The notes beneath the pieces were generated by a model. That model was given only the letters and a program-made list of their open reading frames with translations. It did not search any database and was not told the DNA's origin. A program made the position numbers and the translations under genes. A DNA stretch of 64,000 nucleotides from Linnemannia schmuckeri (taxonomy: Eukaryota; Mortierellomycota; Mortierellomycetes; Mortierellales; Mortierellaceae), in assembly GCA_029449235.1 (NCBI GenBank), contig JANATG010000004.1:2294001-2358000 (forward strand), written 5' to 3'. Shown piece after piece: positions 48,101-61,076 of the stretch (positions are counted from its first letter, which is position 1; every line of letters begins with the position of its first letter).

Positions 48101-51100
48101 CCAAGATGACTCCAATAAAAATCTGCACGAAGACGATCGAGCCGATCAACATGAACAGTAAAAAGTAGAATGAATTGAATCGGTTGGGTTCGTTGGGCTG
48201 GATGAACGGCTGATCTCCCAAGCGGTTAGGGACCGCACGACCGGATTGCAAGACCATGATCCATCCTTCTTGCGAGGCCATCTCAAAGAGAACCAAAATT
48301 GCGGCCTGGATGGTGTCGAAGCTGTAATCGTAAGGGTTGGCCCATATTCGAGGCACCAAAATCTCGGCATTGTCGTCTCCACTCGGCAACTCCATGAACT
48401 CACCCACACATTCGCTCTTATACAGGATAGTCTGGTCGTTGCACTTGTAAAAGTATCCAGCGTAGATGTTGACACCATAAATCGCGAACGGCCAAAAGAG
48501 CAGAAATGTGAGAAGCATGGCAACTACCATCCTCGGCAAAGCCTTCCCGATCGCGGCAAACATAGCGGAGACACCTTCAAAGTAACGGACAAGACGGATA
48601 ACGCGAAGACAGGCTAGGGCTCGAACTGCTCGCGTCAAACTGAACAAATGGTCAATCTGACCAAAGACCTTGATACAACTCATCAACACAATCCCCAGAT
48701 CTAGAACATTCCAAAGGTCACGCAAGTAACCGGTCGGCGTGAAGAGGAACCCATCCGCCAAGATACGCAGGGCTTGCTCGACGACGAAAATGATAGTTGT
48801 TCCGTAATCAATGTCGTCCAGGATGTCTAACCTTGTGGTGTCTCCTGTCATCTTGGCCTTCAACCGATCGATGGGATCGTCCACAATGACCACTCCAATA
48901 CTGACCAGGATCGTGGTAAATATGGCCCAGTTGAACCAGTTCATCGTGACAATCTTTCGTCCTGTACGTGGGCCAACTAGTCGGCGGCACCATTGTCGAA
49001 ATCGGTTATTACTGGGGAGAATGAAAAGAGCCCGATCGTACATTGGATGGGCCTCCAGGAATTCTCGCGTCTCCACATAGTGATCGTCCTTGAGTGCGTT
49101 CTCCCTCTCCTTCGCCTTTCGATAGCCTTCAGGAGAGAGTGTTTCCGTGGATCTAATTGAAGAGGTGAATTGGATTAGACGCGTGGTGCAGATGACTAAA
49201 ATAAATGTAAGCATTGCTTAGAGAAGAATCTTAACAAATGGCGCTGCGAACTTACTGTGGGGCAAGCAGTCGATCTGTGTCCCAGGTAATCTTTTCCAGT
49301 CCTTCATCGAGCCTTTCGAGATTGGCGTCGATCTCATCCTGAGTTTTTCCAAACCCAGAAACTCCATGCTGATTCGACTCAAACTTTTCTTTTCTGGCCG
49401 TCGCAACTTCCTTGGCCAGTCGGGCTGCTTCAATTTGGGCCTGTGTCGGGAACCAGTAATCGCGCATCCTTTCCAGCCACACGATAAAACCAAGCTTCGA
49501 CTCCATGATCTCCGTCGTGCTCTAAGTATCGATAAAGAACAAACTAATATTAGCACCTTATTGACCACTTCAGACTATTGGACCCTGGGAAGAGTGAGAG
49601 ATGCATACTCACCGGTGCGCTATCGCCTTCGAGGAATTCCCGGAATACATTCTTGCGGACTGTTACTGTTTGGTCAACCGTCAATCCATGCACTGATAGT
49701 GTCTGGGGTCGCGCTGGAAGATACGAGTATGGGTTGAAGTATCTAGAAATTATTGCGGAGTTGAGTTTTTTTGGTGTCAAAAACGAACACAGAGGTAATG
49801 GCGTACATACCAGAGCGATGGTTTTTGAACTTACTGGAAAAGTCCACGGTTCTTGGCCTTTTTGGATCGTTGGTGCTTTTCAAAGTACATCTCGAGCTGC
49901 GTTTTGTACTTTTCATCATCATCCAACTCAAAATGCTCCAGCACAATGGCAATGAAGAGATTCAGCAGCACGTCTATTCCAAAGCAAATAGTTAATGGTT
50001 GAAATTTCATTCTGTATCAACGTTTTACGCCCTTGATGACAAAAGCAAATGATCAGCTAAACTTACAATGCGAGGCACAGTAGTAGATGACAAAGAAAAT
50101 GGCGCCATATATCTCTTTGTATGTCTCCGGGTGCGACTCCAAACTCTCATACATAATGTTAATCCAGTTCTCGCCCGATAGAATCTAAGAATAAAGACAT
50201 GGAGATAATTTGATGAAAATCTTCGGAATTACACGTCAGAAGTAAATCATTTGCACATGAAATGTTAAATGGAGATCTTACGATGAAGAGTGAGATGAAA
50301 CTCTGGCCAAGATCGTCAAAGTTGACAGGTTGTGGATCAGCCTCCTTGATATCGTCAGGCGTGTCGCCACCAAAGAGTATCATCGGGACTGGCGCACAGA
50401 CCAGCAGGAACATGAACGTAATCAGAAGCAAATTCAGCATTCCTGTAGCACTTCCGATGACGGCCCTCTATTTGAAACGGGACACGCGCATGTAATAACG
50501 TGGTTAGTATATTGAAATAAAATTATATCACGAACGAGTAGGACAACATATACTCACCATGAGTTCGCGCACTCCAGGGATGGCGGGGATGAGGCGGTAG
50601 GCTCGAAGGACCTGAAAAATCGTCAGGTACCGGAACCATTCCCATCGTTGGATCGCGGGGATCTGAATGATCACAGTCGTCAGCGCTAGGAAGAGATCAA
50701 ACTTGTTGGATTTCCGCTTCCAGAAAAGCTTCCACGTACTATGGCCAACAATACGGACACAGATCTCCGCAAAAAAGAACGCGGTGAATACCATTTCTGT
50801 ATACTTGAGTCGCAGAATTTCTTGTGGCGTGCTGTCAAACCGTCGAAAACACATTGCCATTAGGTTAAGAAAGACCATGAAGGCGCCAAATCCCGGGAAC
50901 CAAGGATGGTTCACCATTTGAACGATCCGCTGTCGGATCGGCGATAGGTTCGTGTGGATTTGGTCGTCAAACTGCCATCCCTCGTCTGTATCCAGAAGAA
51001 TTCGGACGTTCCGAGGTTTTGATGAGAAAGCTGAGTGTCGTTTTTCAGCTCTCACAGCTCCAAATGAGTACGTAATGCCAGCTATTGTGTCACGCGGATA

Positions 51101-54088
51101 TGATGCCAATTGGAGAAGTTAGCTTGAAGTCTTGTTTAAGCAGTTACACACCTTCAAGTACAACATTGCGCTGAACGTACCAATGAAAAGCGGGATCATG
51201 AGGAAACTCATAAGGAAAATCGAGACGCAGAAAAAGATGGCAGCCCACTTAGAGTCACCATCCATGACCCAGTACTCGACATCTGTCCATCCCTCCATTG
51301 AACTGATAGTGAAGGTGGTGAGAAGCGACAAGAAGATATTATCGAACGAGATCATGCCGAACCCGGGATTGTAGTCAGGGAACTGCATGCACACTTGACC
51401 CTCTTGACAAATCATTCCCGACGTTCTGGGTGAAGAGTCATCACCGTCTCCCTGTCCGATGTAGTTGATAATTCCTAGGATGGTTCCATTGTGATAATAT
51501 CCTCCGCATAGCATTTCCGGTGACGCAGGCATATCTAAGGAAAAAAACATGGACAGTGGAGTATGAGTTATATATGCTCCCATTTCCCAAAATAAAATAT
51601 GTGGCATGTCCGAACGCGGCTCTTACAGAGAGGAGGATCGCCTGGCTTCAGTATAGCGCATCGACGTGACAGAGCTCCTTGAAATACCAATAGTCCAATA
51701 AGACTCAGGATCATGAAAAAGAAAAAGATAAATCCAAGAATCGTGAGAAGCAGCGGTGCTGACATTGAAAGCGAATCGATAATGGTCTAGTATTGTTTCA
51801 GAACAGCAGTCAGTAAATGCCCAGATCGGCATGCAAATAACCATTTTGGATTCACAAAGTCTCTTTGCTTGAAGATACTTACTGAGGTTCCCTCAGTCAA
51901 CGTCAAGAGTCGAAGCGGCCGAAGTGCACTGATAGCTTTAAAGATATAAACATCGTGGATTCCAACCATCATGAATGCAAAGTCGACCCAGTAACTCATC
52001 ACTACAATTCCGTCCAGACGGTTGTAGTACGAACTAAAGAAGGGAGCATGAGCCGGCGAGGCAGTCCCTTCATCTTCCATTGCAGTCGCAGGCTGTTCGT
52101 TCCCTATGTCGCCTTGAACAGGCGTCGCCATTGTGCCTTGTAGATGCGCTCCTGGTTTTTCAAATATTGATTCACGAGAGCGCACGCTATTGACACGCGA
52201 GATTCTATGGTGTGAATGGTGCATTGACGATGGAACCGTTTTGTTGGAGGGTATAGCGCTGATGATCCACTGCACCCACTTCCAATTTGGGAATTTCTTG
52301 CGCCATTGAAATCCGTTGCGGTCAAAGAAGAGGCCATAGACTATGGCTTTGGAAATAATTTCCAGGCTATTTGTTTCATTCCACAAGGAAAATAATAAAA
52401 GGTGAGATGAATTGGAATTGTATGTCGACACGTCAAGATGTCGTTATTGACTTACGTATAAAGAATGTTGATAGTCAACAGTCCGTAGTGAGTCCAGTAC
52501 GATCCAAAGATATTCTTGGCGTCATGAGTAGTAGGCGTGATGACAAAAAAGACCCATTCCGTCAAGATAATAACCAAAATAATAGGGTCTGTGTACCTGT
52601 GTGTAACCAACACAACACCAAAGAATGAATGAATTAATTAATTATCCCATTTCGATTTGTGTGGCACCAACAAATTCAACTAATACGCAAAAACGACTCT
52701 ACTTACTTAGACATCAAAATTGACGCCAGAAAGAGACGAAATGGGTTCTCTGGGGAAAAGAGCTTGAACGATCGTCCCTCGAGTCTCATCTTGTCTGACC
52801 CACGCTGCTTGAAACCTCCTGGCGCAAATACTGACTCTTCATCGTCCTGAATAACCTTTTCTGGTAGTGCGCTAGCAGATTTTCCTATATTGGAGCCTGC
52901 TCCTGACCTAGACCGGTCCGTGCCATGGAAAAGCCCTCGACGTCCTCCACCTCCTCCTCCTCCGCCCCCATTAACGTCGCCGCTCCCTCGGCGATTGGTT
53001 GGTGCAGCACCCAAGTTAGATCCTCCTGCATGATTCGATCTTCCGGCGTGACTTCCTGAGCTCCGCTTGGATCCTGATCTCCTGAGACCAGTAGTTGAAC
53101 CATGTTCAGAAGCAGCATGTCCTGAAGGTAATACCCATGGGGGTACTTCAGGACTTGTTGTTGCCACTCCCGACGATGATGCGTCCTGTTGAATAGAAAT
53201 ATGATGACTGGATCTGCGTTCGCTATGGTCTCCGTCACTGTGATCTCCAGAGTGGAATGATGAGCGGTTGGGGGCCCCGTGCTCCTGTGCTCTGACACCG
53301 ACAACTCGCGAAGATACATTGGCCATGGCCTCGGACAGGCCGCTTATCCATTTTCCTGAAGACTCCGCTGCTGCTGTTCCGAAGAGTGAAGAGCGATTGT
53401 TGGCAATAAAGGATGAATGTTTGGATCCGACGGAGGAGAGTGTGGGTGATGACGGCCTGTTGTTAAGAATTGTAGGGTCTCGTGTAGAGGAGGTTGAGCT
53501 ATGGGATCCAATTGAGTGAGTTCCTGGCGCGAGTCCGGAAGTAAACGGCCCCCCTGCTGACCCTGTTGTAGAGCGGTCCGTGAGGTGGAATGAAGGAGGC
53601 CTCCGCCGGCGGAGGGATGGCCCATGAGAGAGCTTAGGAGAGGATTGGTCGAGATAGTTGGAGCCGGTGAGTTGTTCAATTGTGAGACTATCAAAGTCCT
53701 GGCTGCGGTTGGAGAGGAGGCCGGCAGGGAAGGATGAGTTTTCGTCCGCCTGGGGGGAGGTGATGTGGATTGAGTAAATGGAGTGATCGGAAGCAGAGGA
53801 TGATATTGGGTTGAGTAAAAACAGGTCTTCTGTTGAATCTCCTCCGGTGCCTAGAGGGTGTAGGTTGGGTGAAGGAGCCTGCAGAAAGATGTCGTTCTGT
53901 GGAGGGGATAAAGAGGATACACTTGGAGGACGGTTACTATTATTTCTAGTAGGTGTTGATGGTGTGTCTGTGAAAGTTGAAGGAATGGAAGTTGTGTTGG
54001 CTGAATTGGTGGCTGTGGAAGTAGTAGAGTCGACGACCTGGCTGTCCCTGTCAGCAGGGGTGGTGTTGTCGGTGTGTGGGTTTGCCAT
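45107..54088 (-). CDS. CCH1: CCH1 voltage-gated calcium channel alpha subunit
   Basis: This is the pore of the high-affinity plasma-membrane calcium channel, which in yeast works with Mid1. About 19 exons give roughly 2,380 residues: 54088-52707, 52596-52456, 52366-51883, 51786-51627, 51534-51148, 51081-50558, about 50467-50280, 50187-50068, 49973-49835, 49741-49612, 49522-49258, 49152-47845, 47739-47663, 47553-47466, 47312-47266, 47168-46086, 45983-45557, 45410-45299 and 45183-45107. A Ser-rich disordered N-terminus of about 450 residues precedes four six-helix repeats. Selectivity-filter glutamates are visible in all four: ISSMEGWTD (codon 51295-51293), LSGENWIN (50171-50169), ASQEGWIM (48269-48267) and TTGENWDF (46990-46988). 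S4-like arginines are clear in repeats I (ALRPLRLLTL) and III (RAVRALACLRVIRLVRY) and weak in II and IV. An EF-hand-like stretch (FDPRGTGYIDPKYLSQFL) follows repeat IV. The small exon at 47312-47266 is the least certain. Confidence 0.93.
45210..45233. repeat. A24 homopolymer in the last CCH1 intron
   Basis: An uninterrupted A run between the last two CCH1 exons, reading as poly-T on the coding strand. Confidence 0.85.
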
Positions 54089-54730
54089 TGGATTGCATGG
54101 GGAAGGATGGAAGTGGTTGGTTTAAGAAGGATGTGTGTGATGATTTGTTGGTGAACTACAATAGACTTAGCTAAAGAGTAAAGAGTGTCACTAATGGAAT
54201 GTTAAGCACATGCAACTAATTGGCATATCAGTAATAAAACCCTCTTTAATTGACCACACCGGCTAATCTGGCGTGTAATACATGATACCTTGTCCAAAAA
54301 AAGAAAGATGAACGACCAACAGGCAAAAGGGCTGTGAGAGTGTCGAACGTACTCTCCTTGGGCCGTACCAAAACGCACTCTGCTGCATTTCTTTACAAAA
54401 GAATCGTTCTTTTTACATTCCTTTTTCTTCTCCTCTACCTTTACTCTCATTCCTACCTCTTTATCCCTCACTTCTCTTCCTTCTTTTTCTGTCTTCTTCC
54501 TTGCCTTTCTTTTTTTCTCTCTTCCACTCTTCCATTCTCGTTTTTTTTCCTCCAACGTCCTTTCCTCTTGGCCTCTTCGCTTCTTTCATTCATTACTCCT
54601 CTTCATTCACTTCCTCTCCTGTTGCCACCACTTTTCTTTCTTTCCTGAACCCTTTACGGTAGTAATCCGTACTCGTCGTACCTACCCCCGGGCTCAGTCT
54701 CTCTCCACACATACACACACTAGGCTCAAA
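54089..54730. promoter_or_regulatory. Divergent promoter region of CCH1 and the GH5 gene
   Basis: This 642-bp spacer separates two divergent starts. The half nearest the GH5 gene (about 54400-54660) is the usual CT-rich leader. The half nearest CCH1 is AT-richer. No specific element was assigned. Confidence 0.5.
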
Positions 54731-57700
54731 ATGACCCAGCTACATCCTTCACAGTCCTCAACAACGCTGACCGAGGACATAGCACTCCGCAACACCCTCC
54801 CTCTGCCACAACACCGCACCCTCAACAACTCTCCTTCCGCCGCCTCCCTCAACACCAACACTACCGCCAATGCCAACACCGTCCCAACCCGTCGTCCCTT
54901 CGCTGATGCTACCTTCCACGCTGCTGATGCCTCGCGGGACGAGAGCATGTACGGCACCCAAGGTCATCACCCAACCTCGAAGGCACCTCTTTATATCCGA
55001 GGACAATGGTTCAAGGATCACACTGGTCGTACAGTCACCCTTCGCGGTGTAAACCTGTCAGGTGCGTCCAAGATGCCCGTCGGTTGCCCCTCCCATCAGA
55101 CGGAGGGTTTCTTGCACGAAGACGGAACTGAGGTTTCGTTCATAGGACGACCCTTTCCTCTCGAGGAAGCTGACGAACATCTGGGCCGACTCAAGCATTG
55201 GGGCTTTAATCTCCTCCGTTTTATTGTTACCTGGGAATCCATCGAACACGCAGGACCGTAAGTGCCGTTTTTTGATTCATTAATGTTCTTTAATAATGTG
55301 ACATTATCGACATTAATCGGATTGGAAATATTTTTTCCCAGTTGGCTCGCTTGGATCGTCATTGGATCTCGTTGGGGTTTGGAGTGGTTGCGTTTTTTTT
55401 TTTGCATGTCAAATGCATGTCAAATGCACAGGTCGTTGTATGCTCTATTGTCTCTCTTTTGTTTGTGTATCACTGGAATGGAGATGGAAACGGCATGGTG
55501 AGGGAAAAAAAATAAGAGTTTTCACAATCGTCGGCTGACCAGCTGTTTCTACGCCTGGCAAAGAGTCAAAGGATTGACCAGAGGCTGCTTCGTGAAGAGG
55601 GAACGGGCATCGTATCAGTGGGCCGCCCATCGGCGCAATCGGCGCTATCGGTAGTCTACCCGCTATCGTTGTCGTTTATTCATTATCGCTTTTGGGTTTC
55701 TTTTTTGCTGTCCGTGCTGGCGTCTGTTTTTTCCTTTCACCAATGATGCCACGGTGATGAAAACCGGTTCTTGAAGAATTGTTTTTGTTTCTCAGCCTTT
55801 TTATTATTGCTGCAACTTTTGTGTTCTTATTTTGCTATTGCCTCGACTTTTGCCTAACGCTTTGTGTTCTGCTTCTTGGATGCAACCCTGGCACACATTG
55901 TCGATCGATCGACCCTCCAAAATAACACAATAACCATAACCACGACCAAAAGAAACGACCATAACAAACGGGCACCTCCGTTTTGTGTCTCTGCGACCTT
56001 GAACTGTGTTTTTTCCTGTATTGAGGTTTAAAGTCTGCACATGTGGGGCGTGTGTAGGAGATCGCCATATGTCAAGCGACAATGGTCCTCCCTTTTTTCG
56101 TTTTATACGATGATCTGGGCTTGAGCCATACAGCAATAGATGGTGGTGTGGCTCCCAATTCCTGACAGCAACGCACAGCGCACACGCCCGTCCTTTTCCC
56201 TTGATCTGCTGTGGAGGGGAGAGGAAAGAGAAATCAGGCCACTTTTTTTTTATTTTGTTTATTCCCTTCTCACTCACGTTCGTGGAAAAGGGGATATTGT
56301 TTGTTTGTTTATTGTTTGTTAGGCGATGTTGTGTGATCAAGGGTGTATATTTGCCAAAGCAACGTTCTGAACAACAAATGGAAAAAAGGGTGACAAATGA
56401 AGACAAATGTGCAGGTCCTGTGTGTGTCATTGTGGCCATGCCATATGGACAATATCGACGCCTGGTGCAACATGAGTTACCATCCTGCTGACCATATCAC
56501 AAATTCTTCTCTTCCTTTTTACAGCGGCAAGTATGACATGGAGTACTTCGATTACCTCGTCCAGGTCCTCTACAAGTGCAAAGAATATGGTTTCAAATGC
56601 TTCCTCGACCCTCATCAGGATGTGGTATGTTTTCTTTTTATCTCCATCCTATCCCTCTTTGTGAACTTGACATACTGGCAAGGAACTACTGTCGTGAGAC
56701 CATTGCACATTGCACGATGATGTCAGCTAACGATTTACTACCCACACAGAGTACGCCTCTCCCTCTTTTTTTTTGCACCTATGAAAATATTTCCCTCTCA
56801 ACTAAATCTCGCAATAATTTCTCTGCCTTATCTCCCTATGACATCGTCTAGTGGTCAAGATTTTCTGGTGGATCTGGTGCTCCTCTCTGGACGTTGCATT
56901 TGGCGGGACTTGATCCTAGCCACTTCGCACAGACCAACGCCGCAATCGTCCACAACTTTTACGAGGACCCCGAGAACTTTCCCAAGATGATTTGGGTCAC
57001 CAATTACACCAAGCTTGCCGCTGCAACCATGTTCACACTCTTCTTTGCCGGCAGTGTTTTTGCCCCCAACTGCGTCGTCGACAACATGAACATCCAGGAC
57101 TACCTTCAGACCCACTACATCAAGAGTTACATGGCGCTTGCAGAGTACATCACTGCTCAGCATGGCATCGAGGACGACGTCGTCATCGGCTACGACACTC
57201 TCAACGAGCCTTCCGCTGGTTGGGTTGGTGTTGAGGATATTACTAAAATTCCTTCTCACCAAGAATACAGCAAGGAGTTTACCCCAACCCCACTCCAGGC
57301 CATGCTTCTCGGTCAGGGGCACAAGCAATCAGTCGAGTTCTGGGTCTTGACATTCTTTGGGCCTAAGAGAAAGGGATATAAGATCATCGATCCCGAAGGT
57401 GTCACTGCTTGGCTCTCACCCGAAGATCGTGACCAGAAGGACAAGCGATTCGGCTGGAAGCGCGCTCCCCAGTTCCCCAGGGCTGGTGAATGTATCTGGG
57501 CTCAGCACGGTGTCTGGGACTTTGCCACCCAACAGGCCTTGGTGCCCGATTACTTCTTGCGTGATCCCGATACCAATGAGACGTTTGACTTTGGTTCGCG
57601 CTCATTCTTGCCATTCTGCCGGCGATTCGCCCAAGCTGTTCGCACGATTCACAAAGCCGCCATTATCTTTTTGGAGCCCCCAGTCAACGAACTCCCTCCT

Positions 57701-59089
57701 TCGCTTCCTCCACCTCATGACGATGATGATGTTGCCCAATTCGATATCACCTCCCGCGTGGTCTATGCCCCCCATTGGTACGATGGTCTGACTCTCCTAA
57801 ACAAGCGCTGGAACTTCTTCAACATCGACTACCTTGGCGTCAGGCGCGGTCGTTATGCTAGCTACGCTGCCGCAGTCAAGATTGGCGAGAAGGCCATCAG
57901 GGAATGTTTCCGTTATCAATTGGCTTGCATCAAGGAGGAAGGTCAGGCTGCTCTTGGACAACATCCCACCCTCATTGGCGAGATCGGTATCCCCTACGAC
58001 ATGAGCGACAAAAAGTCTTACAAGCCCAACGGCAACTACAAGGACCAGATCAAGGCCATGGACGCCAACATGTACGCGCTCGAGTCCAATCACCTCAATT
58101 TTACTCTCTGGAACTACTGTGCCGACAATAGCCACAAGTGGGGCGATCTGTGGAATGGCGAAGATCTCTCACTTTGGAGCAAGGATGATCTCGATAAGGA
58201 CCCTCGAAAGTTCGCCAACGCCTCCAGCACTAACGTCAACACCTCCAACACTAACGTCAACACCTCGCAGAAGAATGAGTCTCTGAATTCGCTGTCCTCA
58301 CCCCGCGATGTTACGATCCCCGTCCAGGACTCGCCCACGCTCACAAAACGATCGTCCTCGGTTTCGATCGACAAGAAACTGGCCCAAGCCCAGGCTCAGA
58401 CGAGGGTGGGAACTCTCTCATCAGCATCAACGTCGTCAGCTTCATCCACATCGTCAGGCCTTCCCTTGTGGAAGAATGGTGCTAATGTTGATGGCCAAGG
58501 AGGTCGTCAGATTCTTAACCCCGACGTTGGAGGACGTGCTGTGATTGCCTTCTGTAGGCCCTATGCCCAGAAGGTCGCCGGTATCCCCTTGGAGATTTCC
58601 TTCTCGCTCAGCAATGTTACGTTCAAGTTCTCATTCAAGCGCACCCCCTCGACGACCGAGCCCGGCGCAATCGCCTCCAACCCTCTCAACTCGCCCAAGC
58701 CTGGCAAGCTCAGCGAGCCCACGGTGATCTATCTCCCTCGTATTCATTTCCCTGGACGCGAAGAGTACTTGGCCTCGTTAGGAGGAAGCCACTCTACTGG
58801 CGCTGCTCAGACCAAGCCCAAGGAGCCTGTCTGCCCTGTGACCGTCTCGGGAGGCCACTGGGAGTGGAAGGAGCAGGATCAGACGTTGCTCTGGTGGACC
58901 GGCGAGGGTGAGGATAATGATCAGGACCAGTCTGAGACTGGCAAGAAGCGCACGCCCTCGTTGGACGATGGTGTCTATGAGATTACGGTCGTTGGCAAGA
59001 AGTGGGCTGGCAACTCGTTCGGCGGCTGCGCCAAGACCGGAGGCAGCAGTCTCTGGAACACTGTAAGCCAGTGCTGCCGTATCTCATAG
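54731..59089 (+). CDS. GH5 sterylglucosidase / glucosylceramidase-like enzyme
   Basis: This is a glycoside hydrolase family 5 enzyme of the fungal EGCrP group, whose members hydrolyse steryl-beta-glucosides (EGCrP2/Sgl1) or glucosylceramide (EGCrP1); I cannot tell which from sequence alone. Three exons, 54731-55257, 56525-56624 and 56852-59089, give 954 residues. A disordered N-terminus of 85 residues precedes the catalytic barrel (LRGVNLSGASKMP, FNLLRFIVTWESIEH, FLDPHQDVWSRFSGG). The acid/base is Glu328 in YDTLNEPS and the nucleophile is Glu586 in IGEIGIPYD, so both are intact. The barrel ends at WNYCADNSHKWGD. A Ser/Thr-rich linker carries an eight-residue tandem repeat around NTSNTNVNTS. 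The C-terminal beta domain (RPYAQKVAGIPLEISF, VIYLPRIHFPGREEY, SGGHWEWKEQDQTLLWW) is typical of the group. There is no signal peptide, which fits an intracellular enzyme. Intron 1 is 1,267 bp. Confidence 0.92.
55258..56524 (+). other. Long first intron of the GH5 gene
   Basis: This 1,267-bp span lies between GTAAGT at 55258 and the acceptor TTTACAG at 56524. The exons on both sides join in phase to give AGPGKYDMEYFDYL, as expected for the family. The span holds several short CGGCGC/ATCGGC-type motifs (55619-55670) and T runs. No convincing gene was found on either strand. Confidence 0.7.
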
Positions 59090-59446
59090 ATTTCTTTTTT
59101 TTTTTTCGCCACAAAACAAAAATATGAACTGCAACCCATCCATAGTCCTTTCTCCCAATGCAAGAGAAAGAAGAACTGAAAAAGAAAAGAGGGAAAATCG
59201 ACATGTAGATTTCTTTTTTGCCGCTTCTTTCTCGTCTAGTTGACCATTGCAGAATAAAATACCCCGGTGCTTTGATACCATTTGTACTCTAAAGAACGAA
59301 CCTCTTGTTTATATGTTGTTATGCTCATGCATTTATCTACGTTTTTGTTACTGTTGATTTTGTTTGGGTGGAGGAGGAGGGGGTGTGATTGTGAAATGAT
59401 TCCCGTTTGGTATGAGGAACATAAAATTAATTTGGCAAAAGATATT
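59090..59446. other. Convergent intergenic region between GH5 and NDUFS4
   Basis: This 357-bp spacer carries the 3' flanks of two converging genes, including T13 right after the GH5 stop and AATAAAAT near 59254. No gene was found. Confidence 0.6.
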
Positions 59447-60526
59447 TTACTTGGTCTTGACGAAACGAAGCTTCTTTGGTGAGTACTTGAAGTTATCGGC
59501 GTAGACTTTCTTCTTGATGATCTTCTGGTTGGGCTCCTGGACAGTGAACTCCCATCCTATTAGGGGATGTTGTAGCGAAAGAGGGGAGTTGTTATTGTTA
59601 AGATATGCCGTTCCAGTGGTCTTTTGATTATTGGCATGAGTGAATAGGTCCATCCAGGAGAGTATCTTTCTTCCACGTTTGCATCTGAAAAATCGTCGGG
59701 TTACATACCCTGCTTGTCGGCGAAAGCGATGGCATCCTCCTTGGAGACAAACTTCATCTGAAGAGCCTGCATGTAATCAGAGCTATTATCAAATAAACAA
59801 CAAAAAAAACGAATTGTGTCAAAACTTTGTGTATCATGCTTCGGCATGGCTGTTACTTTCCACACGTTATAATTCTTAGGTTTAGTTCTTGTTTTTTACG
59901 TGGAGGCCCATCCGATGAGCTCGTTCTCGAAACGACCGGCCTGGAGCTGGGTATCGAAATCCAATCTCCAGACGCCGGTGTTGGTGATTCCGGACTGGGT
60001 CGAGGCCTTGGACTGCTTGAAGATGCGGCAGGGGTGCATACGGATCTCCTCTTTTTTTTTTGTTTGATCGGATTGATATGGTTATAGTTAGTGCTATGAA
60101 GACTTTTGATTTGATGAACGGGTTTCATGGTTGGCGAGGACGCGTAGGAAGGCAAGATCGTGCAAGATTCTTAATAGCTCCAGTATCCTTGTGCATCCAG
60201 ATCTCCCGCGATTGTTCAATGACTTATTCGTATGATCCTCCAATGCGCCGCTTATTTCGTTATTCGATATTGAAGGATGGCGTTGTTCCTTGATTTCAAT
60301 TCGTTTCCGTCACTTGGTCCTGTGCCTCCTTGAACAGGTGTTTGTCGAGAAACTCACCAGGGGCTCCGCTGACGATCTCGGCCTGGAGAGCAACGGGTTC
60401 CCGGGTCTCGGTGACAGATGTAGAGGTCGAGTTGAATCTAATGGCCGAAGTAGTAGCGGTGGGGCGGAGGGAAGCCATGAGAGGAGTGGCCCTCATGGTC
60501 TGCTTGACAAGGAGCGAAGCCGACAT
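59447..60526 (-). CDS. NDUFS4: NADH:ubiquinone oxidoreductase subunit NDUFS4
   Basis: This is an accessory subunit of mitochondrial complex I (18-kDa Fe-S protein family), needed for assembly and stability of the NADH-oxidising module. Four exons, 60526-60314, 60048-59900, 59782-59709 and 59556-59447, give 181 residues, close to the human 175. The first 35 residues (MSASLLVKQTMRATPLMASL, then ATTSAIRFNSTST) are a good mitochondrial presequence with a typical cleavage region. The core matches the family: FKQSKASTQSGITNTGVWRL, FENELIGWAST, YMQALQMKFVSKEDAIAFAD and the C-terminal KVYADNFKYSPKKLRF. The acceptor of exon 2 follows an A-rich run (on the coding strand) and could shift by two bases. 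The gene diverges from YME2. Confidence 0.94.
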
Positions 60527-61076
60527 TTTGTGTTAGGGTGTGAGTGGAGTGGAGAGGTGATGCCGATGAGTGAGTGAGTGTGTTAGCATCCGAACAGAAC
60601 ATTCAATATTTCCGAAAGGGCGGAGAGCGCAGGATATACGCTTCTGGATACTACTTTCACGTGCATTGTTCATAAGAGGGGATCCCAAAAGTCCACAAAA
60701 GCGGGATATGTCTGTGCAAAATTTCTTTTTCCTGTTGGTTGCAACGGTCAGTGGCCAACGGTTGGTTGGTTGTGTTTGCAGCCTGGGTCTGGACTCTAGT
60801 TTGTCCTTCCCCCTGCACTGTTCCTGAAAATTGGATCTTCTCATTCTTCTTCGTCTCCTTTTTTGCATTGCCATCACCTTTTTTCTTTTTCCCTTGTTCT
60901 TTTTTTTTTTCCTTTTCCCTCTCCTTCCACTTTACTCGTCCTTGTTCTCACTCCTCCACTAGGCCTCACTCGGAGACAAAGGAACTTGAAAAAAAAAAAA
61001 AAAAAGGCAAAGAGAAGCCTGTTCCAAGACACACTTACCCCTGGGACCTCCTTTTTTTTCATATCTTCACATAAAA
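60527..61076. promoter_or_regulatory. Shared promoter region of NDUFS4 and YME2
   Basis: This 550-bp spacer lies between two divergent genes for mitochondrial proteins. A CT-rich leader (about 60840-60950) and an A15 run precede the YME2 start, and GAGTGAGTGAGTG sequence (about 60567-60580) lies near the NDUFS4 start. No defined element was assigned. Confidence 0.5.

Noticed and set aside
52885..53319. 144-codon frame overlapping the CCH1 N-terminus
   Set aside because: It is a shadow of the Ser/Gly-rich first exon of CCH1 in another frame.
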